A stretch of 64,000 nucleotides of DNA from Metridium senile (lineage: Eukaryota > Cnidaria > Anthozoa > Actiniaria > Metridiidae). Below are positions 45,986 to 57,337 of this stretch, piece by piece. Positions within the stretch are counted from its first letter, which is position 1. Every line of letters begins with the position of its first letter. The stretch spans positions 16,815,353-16,879,352 of the forward strand of contig OX459105.1 of assembly GCA_949775045.1 (NCBI GenBank), written 5' to 3'. Both the position numbers and the translations under genes were made by a program. The notes below the pieces were generated by a model. The model searched no databases. It worked only from the letters and a program-made list of their open reading frames with translations, and was not told the DNA's origin.

Positions 45986-46436
45986 ATTCTAAAAATAGGT
46001 ATAACCTATGATGTCATATTGGTTCTAAAAATACCATTTTTCACTCAGATTTACAATTACATTATTATGATGCAATTTAATGTAATTAAATCTACGAATC
46101 AGATAGAAGCTCCCATGACATGACTCCGACGGGACAGCTCCCATAGCGTGATATACACCCCGGCTCCCATGACATGGCTCCGACGGGACAGCTCCCATAG
46201 CGTGATATACACCCCGGCTCCCATAGCGTGGCTCCGACGGGGCGGCTCCCATAGCGTGGCTCCCATGGCTTGACTCCCCTGCTCCCACGGGAGTACATGT
46301 TGGTGAACTCTTGTTTACCCCCTACTTATCCATTATGGACAAAAAGGACTTCATGCGGTTGTTGTAGCGTAGGTTTCCTTGCTCCAAGCAATCACACAAC
46401 AAGGCCGATCACACGGGCAGAAGTGATGATGGTGAT

Positions 46437-46477
46437 GAGAGGAACAAGACTGAGTACTGAGAATAGACATGTCCAAA
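46437..46477 (+). pseudogene. Fragment of SKP2-like exon 4 (copy C)
   Basis: AGAGGAACAAGA, then GAGAATAGACATGTCCAAA followed by the GTAAG donor, matches the last about 40 nt of the exon at 13921-14035, with a small insertion (CTGAGTACT for GTATT) that breaks the frame. The sequence after the donor is shared with copy B at 60568. Confidence 0.75.
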
Positions 46478-46855
46478 GTAAGAAAACATCAAATTAACAT
46501 ATACAGTGTTTTGATTGGTCAGAAGCTCTCACCGGGGAGTGGCCAGCGGACTTCTTTGAGTTTCCGATTTTAGCTAGATGAAATGAAATGATTCATATAT
46601 ATTAATTGTCCCTTTTTGCATAGGAATTTCATACGAACATGTTTCATAGTGGATGTTACAGTGTTTTCTTCATAGGTTATGCACAGGATATTTCATATGA
46701 TATTCATAGGGTATTTCAAAGTGTTTTCATGGGGTATTTTATAGGTTTTAATAAGGTTTTCATGGGGTATTCATATAGGGTTAACCCGTTTGCGTTAATA
46801 GCCTCTTCTGCAGGCAAAGCTGGTGGTCCCGATGGAATTCCTGCACGCATCCTAA

Positions 46856-47407
46856 AGGCCCGTTCACACGAGCGATTTTTGCGGCGATTTGAGGTGCGAT
46901 TTTTACGGCGATGTAAACGCGCGTGTGAACAACCGGCGATTTTACTGTGGCTTTTCAGCTTTTCAGTATAAACTTTTGCTACAAGTTTCTGCGAGTTTTA
47001 TGAAAAAATGATCATTTTTGATCTTCCTCATCTTTCCATGACGGAAAGTAGCTACACATTTCCTATTGAGGGACTCCTAGTTCTAATTTTCACAGTTTTC
47101 TGAAAAATATCGCAGCTGAATCGCGGTCAAATTTGAACATGTTCAAAACACCTGCGATATCGCGGCGACGTGAATTTCCAAAATCGCAGTAAAATCGCCG
47201 CTACTTTCCGTCATGGAAAGATGAAGAAGATGAGATTCTTATTGCAGTATGGATCAAAAATGATCGTATCTTCATAAAACTCTCAGAAACTTGTAGCAAA
47301 AGTTTATAAAAGCTGCAATAAAATCGCCGATTGTTCACACGCGCGTTTACAACGCCGTAAAAATCGCATCTCAAATCGCCGCAAAAATTGCCCATGTGAA
47401 CTGGCCT
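46856..47407. mobile_element. 552-bp PIF/Harbinger-type MITE, TAA-flanked
   Basis: Left AGGCCCGTTCACACGAGCGA and right end complementary to AGGCCAGTTCACATGGGCAA; TAA outside each end (46853-46855, 47408-47410). Inverted arms reach about 200 bp (TGTAAACGCGCGTGTGAACA, CTTTCCATGACGGAAAGTAG). A 3-bp TAA duplication with GGCC-NGTTCACA ends fits PIF/Harbinger. No coding capacity. Confidence 0.85.
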
Positions 47408-48093
47408 TAAAGGAGTGCAGCTCGCAGATCGCGCCTAGCCTCTCGGTGATATATTTAACCATTATTTGCTCACTGGGCGGTTTCCCTCTGAATAGAAGCT
47501 CTCCGATATCACACCAGTCTATAAAAAAGGCTCAAAAGAACCAGCAGGAAACCATCGACTTATTTCTTTATTGTCTATCGTCATCAAAGTCATGGAACGC
47601 TGTGTCTGAAATAGGTTTTTGAAAACCTACAACGTAATCTGACCAGCCTCGACAATTGGAGCATGGAGTGTAATATGAAGTTCAATGCTTTAAAGTGTAA
47701 GGTACTAACTGTGACAAGAAAGAAAGCATCTGTGCTCTACGACTACCATCTTGGAAGTGTTAAGTTGCTTCGAGTGGAAGAAGAGAAAGATCTAGGTATT
47801 ATCGTCACCAGCAATCTGAGATATGACTCTCACGTCATGTCCATCGTAAGCAAGGCCAACAAGATGCTTGGATTGCTGCAGAGAACTTGTCCCCTTATTA
47901 CTGACACCAAAGCAAGGCGGACATTGTATTTCGCACTCGTAAAACTCAGCTGTGTTACGCCACTGAGATGTGGTCTCCAGCCAGTGTTAAGCTGTAAACC
48001 ATCATCGAGAGAGTTCAGCGGCGGGCAACACGATGGATCCTAGATCAAAACACGGTAAAACATCATACAAGAACAGGCTTCAGGCCCTTAATC

Positions 48094-48931
48094 CACAGGG
48101 AGCCCAAGCTCATCACTTGTGATCTTTTACAGTAAATGTATGGAGTCGCGAGATATCCTTTCGCTGTGCCTCAAATATACAATAATATTTTTTTTTACGT
48201 AGAAAGTTGTATATAATTGTTTTCTAGTCTGTGACCGAGTTTTAGCTCAATTAGAGCGATTTTGACGAAAATACCCCAGAAAGACAAAGAAGAAGACAAG
48301 GGTGGAAACGAATCGAGCCGAGCCGAGACGATCGATCTTACTTCTCACCTAAATTCGAGAGCTAAATGAAACTCTACACTAATTCGAACTTCATAATGAG
48401 AAAGACTGATAAATTTCCTAAATATATATGTAGGTTGAGTCAAAATCGGTTATGGTTAGCCGGAGTAAGGATTCGACAAACACGAAAAGTTCGAACGAAA
48501 ACCACCGAAAATATCCGTTCGACTAGTACCTTGGACACCAAACAGCTTCCGGGTCCCCTAAGTCAAGTTTTTGACATGTTCAAAAAAAATTCATAAGCTT
48601 CATCTTCAATATGAAGTAGTCCTTTACTTCTGTACTGCCTAGGAGCAACAGAAGACAGGCAGTACAGAAGTAAAGGACTACTTCACATTGAAGATGAAGC
48701 TTATGAATTTTTTCATTTTTTCCTGTCTTCTTCTTTGTCTTTCTGGGGTATTTTCGTCAAAATCACTCTAATTGAGCTAAAACTCGGTCACAGACTAGAA
48801 AACAATTATACACAAATATCTACGTAAAAAAAGGTTTTATTATTGTATATTTGAGACACAGCGAAAGGATATCTCGCGACTCCATACATTTACTGTAAAA
48901 GGTCACAAGTGTTGAGCTTGGGCTCCCTGTG
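48094..48931. mobile_element. 838-bp CACTA-like foldback with nested palindrome
   Basis: CACAGGGAGCCCAAGCTCAT and its inverted copy GAGCTTGGGCTCCCTGTG; ATC on both sides (48091-48093, 48932-48934). Arms are about 200 bp. A second palindrome sits inside at about 48593-48708 (AAGCTTCATCTTCAATATGA and complement, loop GGAGCAACAGAAGACAGG). CACAG/CTGTG ends with a 3-bp duplication point to EnSpm/CACTA. It interrupts the LINE. Confidence 0.75.
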
Positions 48932-49024
48932 ATCATACGAGTCGCAAAGAAATTGTGGAACGATACTCTACCAAACAAACAAAATTACATTCATAATAGT
49001 CCTCGAAACTACTTTAAATCGTAA

Positions 49025-49969
49025 AAACTTCTCAAACCTCTGGCATCCAGGGTATCCCAATATCAGTTAACATCTAAATTTAAGCTAAATTTTAGCAATT
49101 TTCTCAGTTTTCAGTTAAAAATAGCTTTTGAATAAAAACCAGTTGCATTTAAAATTTAATTAATCAAATTTATTAATTAAAAACAAAGAAATGTCAGCTA
49201 AAAAAGACACGGAATTCTCAGTTAACAGTTAATTTTTTAGTCGTTTCTCAGATAACAGTTAATTTAGACCCTGTTACAATGGGGGTGCGTCTCGCATGGG
49301 ACCTGTGTCCCGTTCGCGCAAAGCCCGTATTGGGCTCGTTTAATTAATCGTTTGTGATCAGTCCTGTGCTTTTTCATTTAGTCTGTTTTGATAGCCTATT
49401 TAGTAAATCTGTTTTATTGAAGGAATAGAAAACGCGCGCGCGTGCTGTGCCAGCTGAGTTGACCTTCAGAACAAACACAAGGTCAACCAATCAGAATTGA
49501 GGATCAACATCATATTTTGATTAGCATTTCCTATTATTCTTCCAAGAGAATTTATGAAATACAATTCTTTAAATTCATTGTAAATGCTATAGTTAAACAC
49601 ATGGTGGGATTGTATTTCAATCAACATTTGTCTACATTTGTATCCTCGGAAAATGCTCAAAAAGTGCTAATCAAAAATAGTGACCCATAATTCCTTTTGG
49701 GGAAGGCGCTCAACTCAGCTGGTGTGCAGTCATAAAGCACGCGGGGTTGTCAGAACACGAGAGAAGTGTTAAGAGAAGCACGACGCGAAGCGGAGTGCTT
49801 CTCAACACTTCTCGAGTGTTCTGACAATCCCCAAGTGCTTTATAACTGCATACAGCACAGAAAGCAAGTTTTTTATTTCTTTTATAAAATACAAACTCTG
49901 TTTTGTAAGTCTGTTTTGATAGTCTGTTTTGATAGTCTGTTTTGTAACTAATACGTGTCATATTCAATA
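49025..49969. other. Intergenic region with one long hairpin
   Basis: An almost perfect hairpin lies at 49718-49856 (GTGTGCAGTCATAAAGCACG ... GAACACGAGAGAAGTGTT and complement, loop ACGACGCGAAG). TAGTCTGTTTTGATAG is repeated at about 49380 and 49905-49940. No gene supported. Confidence 0.6.
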
Positions 49970-50277
49970 AAGGGATTCCTTTGTGACGGTTTTATTGACC
50001 GTGAGGGGCTGAGATTTCCTAAACAGGAAGCCCATGAAAGTGATTAGGTTTTTATCCTACCCCACAATGCAACGAGACCTCACATTTATCAAAGACAAGA
50101 TGGCAGAGGTTCCGTTAATAAACGTACTAGACGCCTTCGAATCTTTTGCCGGTAACAAAGATGTCTTGGAAAATATCAAGAGCAATGCAGACCCAACTGT
50201 CGCTATTCTAGCGATCGATAATCTTTTTTGCATTGAAGAATACGTAAAGTCGGGTCAGTTTCCCTACACTTTTGACG
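49970..50277 (+). pseudogene. Family D gene, third copy, truncated after 59 codons
   Basis: The upstream TGACGGTTTTATTGACCGTG AGGG matches the region before both family D genes. The ATG at 50100 (ACAAGATGGCAGAGGTTCCG) opens a diverged N-terminus (VLDAFESFAGNKDVLENIKS NADPTVAILAIDNLF in two parts). Coding similarity ends at 50277, exactly where a copy of the 23-kb element family starts (ACTGCAGTG). The rest of the gene was not found on the other side. Confidence 0.75.
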
Positions 50278-50292
50278 ACTGCAGTGAAGTAA

Positions 50293-51934
50293 GGCATGTG
50301 ATAAAACCCGGAACACCGGAACGTAACCACCGGAACGAAACCACCGGAACGACCGGAATGACCGGAACGACCGGAACAAGAAATCGGAACCACCGAAACA
50401 AAAAATCGGAACCACCGAAACGACCGAAACAAAAATCGGAACCCCCAAAAAAAATAATAATAAAAAAATAATAAATAAATAATAAATAAAAAAAAGAATA
50501 AAATAAAAACTAAATAAATAACTATATTTTCATGTTTCCATACACCATTATTTGTTTGGAAAAAACACATACTGCTTCCTAACAAACCTGCAGCATTCAT
50601 TTATTGAAACGATCGAGTTTTTAAAAGTATAATCGGCCTAAAACCGAACATATGTCGAGTACGCGTACAGCCTTTTGTTACCTATCTCCACTAAGTACAA
50701 ACCAATTTGCACTGTTTTGTACAAACTAATATTATGTCTATCACGATCATTAAGTTTTCACTCCACAATGCTGTTTTGTTTTTCCCCTTTTTATTGTATA
50801 TATGATACAACAACCTTCAATTATTGATATCATTTTATTGTATTCAACATAAGTATCATTATTACAAATATATTTTGCTCTATGGCCGGAGTACTTGTAC
50901 TTTTCATCTGTTTTAAAAAAGATTATTAAAACTACAAATATACTGTCCTTGGGTTTGCAATAATCATACCCATAATCACAGTCGGCCGGTAGCAGATACA
51001 TGTATCAAACTCAAACTGCACTTAATTTTAAAATTTGATCTAAGAACATTTTTAATCAAGGATGTCTCACAATCAGTCCAATTCAGACGCCAGACTTCTA
51101 ATGTGCCTGATATTACAAATAAACTGATAAACATCTAATTATTCATGGAGAATCCGACGTTTGAACTGGGCCTTACTCTTTTACAATGAGCAAACCGAAC
51201 AAGAACGCAAATGAAAAGTTAATATGAAACATTAACAAAGTATACGCATTTTGACAATCTTTTGATCGCCACGCAATTGTAGTTTTTTTTTAAAGAAATA
51301 ATTGGACTCGAATCCCACATTATATTGTGTGTGATTCAATGCTTCAAAGAAGACTGTCCAGTATGTTATAGTCAAACAAGCTCACGTGTTGACCCCTAGA
51401 GTCGATGAATGATTTGAATGTTTGATTGTCGATTCATTATTCCGAGTTGAATTTTGCATCGTCGAAAACGAAGAGTGCAAAAAATTCAAATCAATTCAAA
51501 TTCAAAACCAGGTCAATAGCAATCCTTTTAGTTTTAACTTACTATCTAATGATGCATTCAGTACTATCATAATAAATGAACATAGTTATTAGTTGATCGC
51601 TAACTGTTCCATTGAAAGCGTGGGAAGAGCATATCATGTGATCGCAGATCGCATTTTAGGCTAGGTTAGAGGCTGTGTTTTTCCAACTGAACATGAAGTA
51701 AATGGTATATAAAAAAACAATGAATTAATGATAGTTTATTTGTCTTTAATTTGTTTTATTAATGGAAACGTTAACAAATACATTTTTTCTGACATTTTTT
51801 TTTTTTTTGAATTTTTGTTTGAACTTTTGTTTTGCATTTTTGTTTCGGTCGTTTCGGTGGTTCCGATTTCTTGTTCCGGTGGTTCCGGTGGTTCCGGTGG
51901 TTACGTTCCGGTGTTCCGGGTTTTATCACATGCC
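50293..51934. mobile_element. 1,642-bp element with 9-bp duplication, nested in a terminal repeat
   Basis: GGCATGTGATAAAACCCGGA at 50293 is inverted at 51915-51934. GTGAAGTAA is duplicated on both sides (50284-50292, 51935-51943), and removing the element restores the terminal repeat. Both ends carry a degenerate CCGGAAC(CAC/GAC) simple repeat of over 100 bp, inverted with respect to each other. The interior (about 50460-51800) has no recognised gene. Again 9 bp, so Mutator-like is possible. Confidence 0.85.
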
Positions 51935-52710
51935 GTGAAGTAAGCGATCACATTCAAAAGACATTCAGAAGGGGGCGTGATGAAATCCACTAAATTCGTA
52001 CACATCACTTATATACCCATAATCTTGCTAAAAATTGCATTACATGTAACCTCAAAATAAGTATTCCGATATCTTCCCTATCTATTCACGGACATTTGTG
52101 TGTATTTTCAAGTGTTGTCAAGTGTTTTGAAAGAAGCACTTTCGTAAACACCTTTGATTCGTCCGTTGAAAACGACACTACGAACGCTTACGGCTAAATC
52201 AGACAACTTTCATCCTTAATAACTTCGCAATAAAAAGCTCAAATCTTCTACATTTTTTCACATTAGTAGATAAAGTTACCCTTATGCCATCGCAGATATT
52301 TTCAGCACAAGAAAATAAAATACGGCTTTCCAATCGAGGGAGAAAGAGAGCAAAAAAAGGATAAATATTGTACTTTAAACTTTAATAACTTTTACAGTTT
52401 TTGGTTTTACGTTTTGAAACTTACACAACCACTTCCAGATGCCTTCTAGATTCCATCGCAAAGGGTTTGAAAACGCCAATAAATATTTCAGGCGAATCTA
52501 TTTTACGGCAAAAAACGATCTATCAGTATGAAACTCCTTTCAAAAACTCCTTTCAAAATCAACTTATTTCTCTTATCCTGCAAAATATAACTACCAATGA
52601 TTGAAGTTTTTCTTAAAAAAAATTAAAACATACTCAAATTTTGTATAATTTGTAGTTGCAAACAGTGAGTCGTTGTAATGACCGTCACGCAACACTTGAA
52701 TGTCACGATA

Positions 52711-53379
52711 ACAAAAAACACTCATTTGCATGTTGAAAGATCTAATGCTCTCAATGCTTGCGATGGCTTTCTCAGTGTATGGCGAGTAACCTTGAGCAAA
52801 ATCATGAACATATCTCATATTTACAAAAAGTTATTAAGAATTTTCTATTTTTATAGAAATCGTCAAATTTCTGTTATGTAAAAAACACTAATTTGCATGT
52901 TGAAAGATATCATGCTCTCAATGCTTGCGATGGCTTTCTAAGTGTATGACGAGTAACCTTGAGCAAAATCATGAACATATCTCATATTTACAAAAAGTTA
53001 TTAAGAACGTTCTATTCTTATAGAAATCGTCAAATTTCTGTTATGTAAAAAACACTCATTTGCATGTTGAAAGATATGATGCTCTCAATGCTTGCGATGG
53101 CTTTCTCAGTGTATGGCGAGTAACCTTGAGCAAAATCATGAACATATCTCATATTTACAAAAAGTTATTAAGAATTTTCTATTCTTATAGAAATCGTCAA
53201 ATTTCTGTTATGTAAAAAACACTCATTTGCATGTTGAAAGATATGATGCTCTCAATGCTTGCGATGGCTTTCTCAGTGTATGGCGAGTAACCTTGAGCAA
53301 AATAATGATTATATCTCATATTTACAAAACGTTATTAAGAATGTTCTATTCTTATAGAAATCGTCAAATTTCTGATATG
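52711..53379. repeat. 167-bp satellite, 4 monomers
   Basis: Same unit as 16464-26347, in the plus orientation next to the left-type terminal repeat. Monomers differ from the long array by GATATGATGC and TATGGCGAGTAACC variants. Confidence 0.93.
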
Positions 53380-54576
53380 ATTTGCCGTGAGTAACAAAGT
53401 TTTGCCGTGACATTTATGGGCCACCATAATTTACTTCTAACTAGTCTCTATTGTTTAATCAACACTATTTAGTGGCAAATAGTACAAAATATTGCACACT
53501 TTTAGTGGTACTATAAATAAAAGGTCACGCTCAAATCATTGAAGCAGAACAATTAAATTTATGCACATATATTTAGCTAATTATTTTTACAGCACAGCGC
53601 TGCTTTTAATTTCATTTCAATTCAAAAACTTTACCAATGTATATATTTGAAGCCTCAATTCTACGGAATTGCTTCGTTATAAATTTTTAAGTAATGTTAC
53701 TCAAAACGAAATGAGGACTTGGCAATGCCTAACAAATAAAATACTAAAATAAAAGTATCAAAAATGATATAAAATGTCTATATATACAAAATATTGTTCT
53801 AAAGAAATAAAAAGGGTTAAGATGCATTAAAATTGTGACAGAAATCCATTGAAATGTTTTTATTAGCATAATTAATCAGACGTTTGTGTGTCACGATGTC
53901 ACGCACGTCACCGTGACACATGCTATTTTTAGCGTCCACAATGCCTTTTCGAGGAGCTCTAGAATGTCGAGGTTTTAGTAGCCCAAAAATGTTTTTACAT
54001 TTTCTAAAAGCTAAAAGAATGCTCTTTCACAGGAACATTTGTTTATTTCATAAAGTCATGTAACAAGTTGGTTTTTTGACTCCTCAATTTGTGCTATTTT
54101 CAGGCATTGAAAATCGACTAAATTTAGGTCAAATTCAAAATTCCATTAAATTTTCAATTCTAAATAAAAAACAATTATTTTACTTCTGAAATAACAAGTG
54201 TTTATCGATCTTTTAAAAGAGCTATACAGTTACGAAATTTAATTTTGTTTACACTTCGAAAATGCATTTCTCGCGGCGTACGTGTGATGCCGGGAAATCG
54301 CCTTATCAAGCCTTCAAACCTAAAATGTCGAATTTCTCCTAAAATAACAATCTGTTGAAACTTTCACTATTATTTCTGTGATACGGACATCGAGGGCTAT
54401 CTTTGAGCAAAGTATGAGAAATTCGGTTTCTGGGCATTTTGCACACCTATAGTCGATATTCTCAGAGGAACGCTCTTATAACATGATAGCCCGAGGGTAT
54501 CGAACTGCAAAATATGAACAAAATCGATGAATCGACTTTTGCCACGATATGCCTGGTTCTTACTGACAGTCACTCT
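53380..54576. other. Non-coding region, nothing recognised
   Basis: Starts with TTTGCCGTGAGTAACAAAG and TTTTGCCGTGACATTTATG, two similar 10-12 bp pieces. A GTGTCAC...GTGACAC pair is at about 53888-53920. No exon or element end supported. Confidence 0.4.
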
Positions 54577-55162
54577 TAAACACCAAAAGTATGAAGCTTA
54601 GACGGTTGGTTTATCATAGAATATCCAGGGCACGAGTGCACGCACTGTAGGGCGTCTAGTTCTGTTTAATTTCGGAGACTGTTCCAGGTTCGACCTACTC
54701 TACGAATGTCAAACGAATGAAAAATCCCGAGCGCTTCACGAAAGTGTCCAAGCTACTACTGGGGGGGCAACCTGGGGCACACATCGATCCATCACGTGAC
54801 CCGTGTTTCATGCCTTGCCCTTGTCACAATATACGAGGTAGTTACTATACCTCAGGAGCAGGTATATACCTGCCTCAGGAGGAAACCCCACAATCTACAA
54901 GCGCGCCACAGGAAACCCAAGACTACAAGCGCGCGCCAAACGAAGAAACCACCTAGTATAAACATGATAAAGCGCTTTCAAAATGTTCTAACAATGATCC
55001 ACGAGTTGGCCATAGGGGGCCTTTGATTCTCCTTCGGGCTTCCTTTTTGACGGTTTTATCGACTGTGAGAGCCTGAGTCTGAACCCACAATGCAACGATA
55101 TTTGCGCCAACACTTCAGGTATTTGCGCCCCATATTTACTCTGCCAGTCTCTCTCGAATTAA

Positions 55163-57275
55163 GGGACTGGTCATAAAGTATAGGGGGGGGGTGGGCCGGA
55201 AAAATCTGGGGGTGGGCCGTGGTTTTTCATGCATCCCAAAAGGGGTGGGCAAGAAAATATCATGCACCACTAAAGGGGTGGGCCATGCAATTTCTGTGCA
55301 ATGTTTTTTTTACTGTGCTTAAGACACATTGTTTAATAGTAGCTGAAATTTTAATAATAGACACCATTGGAAAAATGACAGAATTCAATCAGTATAAAAT
55401 AAAAATAGAATTTTTTACACACCTAGAGGAAAAATGAGTATTTATTTCAATGATGACTCATTAGTTCATCATGGTTCTGTTGATGACTTCTTTTTACACA
55501 TAACTCATTTTTATTTGTAAAGAAGAAACAAAACAACAACAACAACAAAAAAACTGCAACAACTTCACCTCCACCTAGAATATCGATGAATTAGTACTAG
55601 TAGAATCTCAATGAGAATCTTCAGGAATAAATAGTCAGTCTTTTTTCATGCAAACATACTAACAATTTGTAATCTGAACGCTCCAATGCTTGCATTGGCG
55701 AAGCCCTCGTTAATGGTGGCCCACTCAAGTGGAAATACTTTGATGCACAAAGCGTAGCAAACATGTCAGGACATGAGCTCAGTGCACTTCAACTTGAAGA
55801 GATCACGAAAGCTGAAGATGAAGCGATGGAGGCGAATGCATGGGAAGTTGCCAAAGATGTGAAATTAAGAATCAATCATGAACCAGGCCCTGCTGGTGAC
55901 TATATGTTGTCATATTTGACACCAAACAAAGATGAACAGTTCTTTTTCAATAACAAAGAATTGAGACAATTTTTCGCCAAACAAAAAGATGTCCCCGGCA
56001 ATGCATACTTTGAGAAGATAAGCACCTTTCTCCAAACACATTGCATATCCAGGTTGGAGAGCTCTACCTGGAGTTTATTAAGGAAGACTGTAAGAAAGAA
56101 AACGAATCTGGGTCTCTTTGTGACTTTTGTACCAAATTTCCTCTTACCAATAAAGGACTAGAGAGAGTGCCCAGACCTTTACCAGATACGACAGCATTAC
56201 CGAAATTACAATATCTACCTTGCCATTCAACACCCACCGCTTTTGATGGCAAACCAAGACCTGTAGATGACTTCCAGCCAAGAGCACAACTAAACAAATC
56301 TTTTTATAAGGGGTCCATTTCTTCGGATGATCCAGAATCAATTTTAGAATTTTCTAATAAATTTGCTGTGGAACGAGGCTTAATTGAAAAATACTTACAA
56401 CATCTAGAATACTTAAACCTTAAAAAAGACAAACGAGCTGAAGGACGAAGGAAGTTTAAAATGGATCAAAAAAGCAAGACTTATGAGGACTTTAACTTGG
56501 ATGAGTTATTCCAGAAAGGAACTCTCTCAAAGCTAACTGTGCCTATTTTAGATATGTTCCTATGTAAACACAATCTCACTCAGAATAAGTCAAAGAAGAT
56601 GGAAAAAGTTCATTTGATAAGAGCCTGGCTGGCAAAGCGTGCATTGAATACCGTCAATCACACTGGAAAAGACAAAGCTAATGATCGCAAGGGAAATGAC
56701 GAAGAGAAAGAAAGTGGAGAAGACATGGTGACTGGAGATGATGAAGATGAAGACGACGAAGATGAAGACGACGAAGAGGAAGAGGACGAAGATGAAGAGG
56801 ACGAAGATGAAGAGGACGAAGATGAAGAGGAAGATGAGGACGGCTTTAGTGAGCCTGACGACAACGACATAGTCCTGTGTGAGATTGTTGCGTCAAGTGA
56901 TGATGAAGATGACGATGATGAAGATGGAAATACAGCACCATCAATAGTTCGCACTAGGGCCGGGAGAAAAATAACAACGTACAATACCAGGAGATATTTT
57001 GGTGATTCTGAATAAGGTATTTCAATATATAGTACTATGCGTATTTCTACAGAATTGTACAAAATCTTCAGTCAAACTTTGCAGTGTTTGTATTTTATTT
57101 TTGAAGATTAAAATATTGAAGATAGAAATAGGGGTGGGTCATAATTTTTTGTGCATTCTACAAAGGGTGGGTCACTTATAATAATGTGCAGTCTGGGGGG
57201 TGGGTCACATTTATTCATTCATTACGATTTCAGAAATTTCCGGCCCACCCCCCCCTATACTTTATGACCAGTCCC
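55163..57275 (+). mobile_element. 2,113-bp element flanked by TAA, GGGACTGGTCATAAAG ends
   Basis: GGGACTGGTCATAAAGTATA followed by a G-run and GTGGGCCGG at the left, inverted at the right. TAA is outside each end (55160-55162, 57276-57278). Sub-repeats of GGGGTGGGCC/GGGTGGGTCA line both ends. The empty site in unit D copy I reads TCTCTCGAAGGGCT, so a few bases around the TAA differ. A 3-bp TAA duplication suggests the PIF/Harbinger-ISL2EU group. It carries a broken protein gene. Confidence 0.75.
55763..57015 (+). pseudogene. Transposon-encoded protein with SAP-like segment and acidic tail, frameshifted
   Basis: Frame one (55763-56161) gives MSGHELSALQLEEITKAEDE ... and frame two (56041-57015) continues from about 56050 with LYLEFIKEDCKKE, CDFCTKF, ERGLIEKYLQHLEYLNLKKD KRAEGRR, a helical SAP-like LSKLTVPILDMFLCKHNL ... 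KMEKVHLIRAWLAKR, then about 55 Asp/Glu residues and a basic end (RTRAGRKITTYNTRRYFG). One frame change near 56045-56060 separates the halves. The family resembles C-terminal or accessory proteins of cnidarian DNA transposons; the exact superfamily is not known to me. No DDE core visible, so it is either accessory or a truncated transposase. Confidence 0.55.
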
Positions 57276-57337
57276 TAAGGGCTAAAGTTCGTCTTTACGG
57301 TGTTACAAACTTCACTATATTACCTATCAAAGAAAAG

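Larger units (their letters stand above)
44731..46326. mobile_element. 1,596-bp Polinton/Maverick-derived non-autonomous element
   Basis: Starts AGTAGGGGGTAAACAAGAGT and ends with its inverted copy, ACTCTTGTTTACCCCCTACT. TATCCA is duplicated on both sides (44725-44730, 46327-46332). AG...CT ends with a 6-bp duplication are diagnostic of Polintons. Terminal repeats are 44731-45035 and 45992-46326, near-identical apart from one extra about 45-bp GGAGC-rich sub-unit in the right copy. Between them are a piece of protein-primed DNA polymerase B and a long palindrome. Integrase, ATPase, protease and capsid genes are all absent, so it depended on a full element for movement. Confidence 0.9.
44171..46811. 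repeat. Dispersed segmental repeat R, copy 2, interrupted
   Basis: Matches copy 1 from AACCTTTTATAAGATAATAG through AGCATGGAAGCAC to TATCCA at 44730, then resumes at 46327 (ATTATGGACAAAAAG ... GCTCCAAGCAATCAC). It continues into the SKP2-exon fragment at 46437 and sequence shared with 60568-60850 and 14206-14243. It is broken by a 239-bp insertion (44195-44433) and by the Polinton-derived element (44731-46326). Confidence 0.75.
46812..49024 (+). pseudogene. CR1-like LINE reverse transcriptase, broken by two insertions
   Basis: The plus strand encodes GKAGGPDGIPARILK (RT fingers) up to 46855, then from 47411 pieces such as YKKGSKEPAGNHR-like sequence, KFNALKCKVLTVTRKK, EKDLGIIVTSNLRYDSHV and, after a frame change, TIIERVQRRATRWILDQN. 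The C-terminal KKLWNDTLPNKQNYIHNSPR NYFKS and stop lie at 48935-49024, beyond the second insertion. The YADD-containing core is missing (a deletion lies near 47620-47640). The 552-bp MITE and the 838-bp foldback are both inside it. Confidence 0.82.
50278..53379. mobile_element. Second copy of the 23-kb element family, one end only
   Basis: ACTGCAGTGAAGTAA at 50278, then, after a nested insertion, GTGAAGTAAGCGATCAC at 51935 onward matches the terminal inverted repeat to about 52710, followed by four 167-bp monomers (52711-53379). Then the match stops at TTTGCCGTGAGTAAC; no right terminal repeat was found, so this copy is truncated or rearranged. Confidence 0.85.

Noticed and set aside
56658..57062. 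134-codon poly-Ser frame on the minus strand
   Set aside because: Antisense of the Asp/Glu-rich coding tract.
57200..57337. 46-codon N-terminal extension of the family D copy II gene
   Set aside because: It is derived from the end of the inserted 2.1-kb element and is absent from copy I, which starts at the equivalent of 57338.
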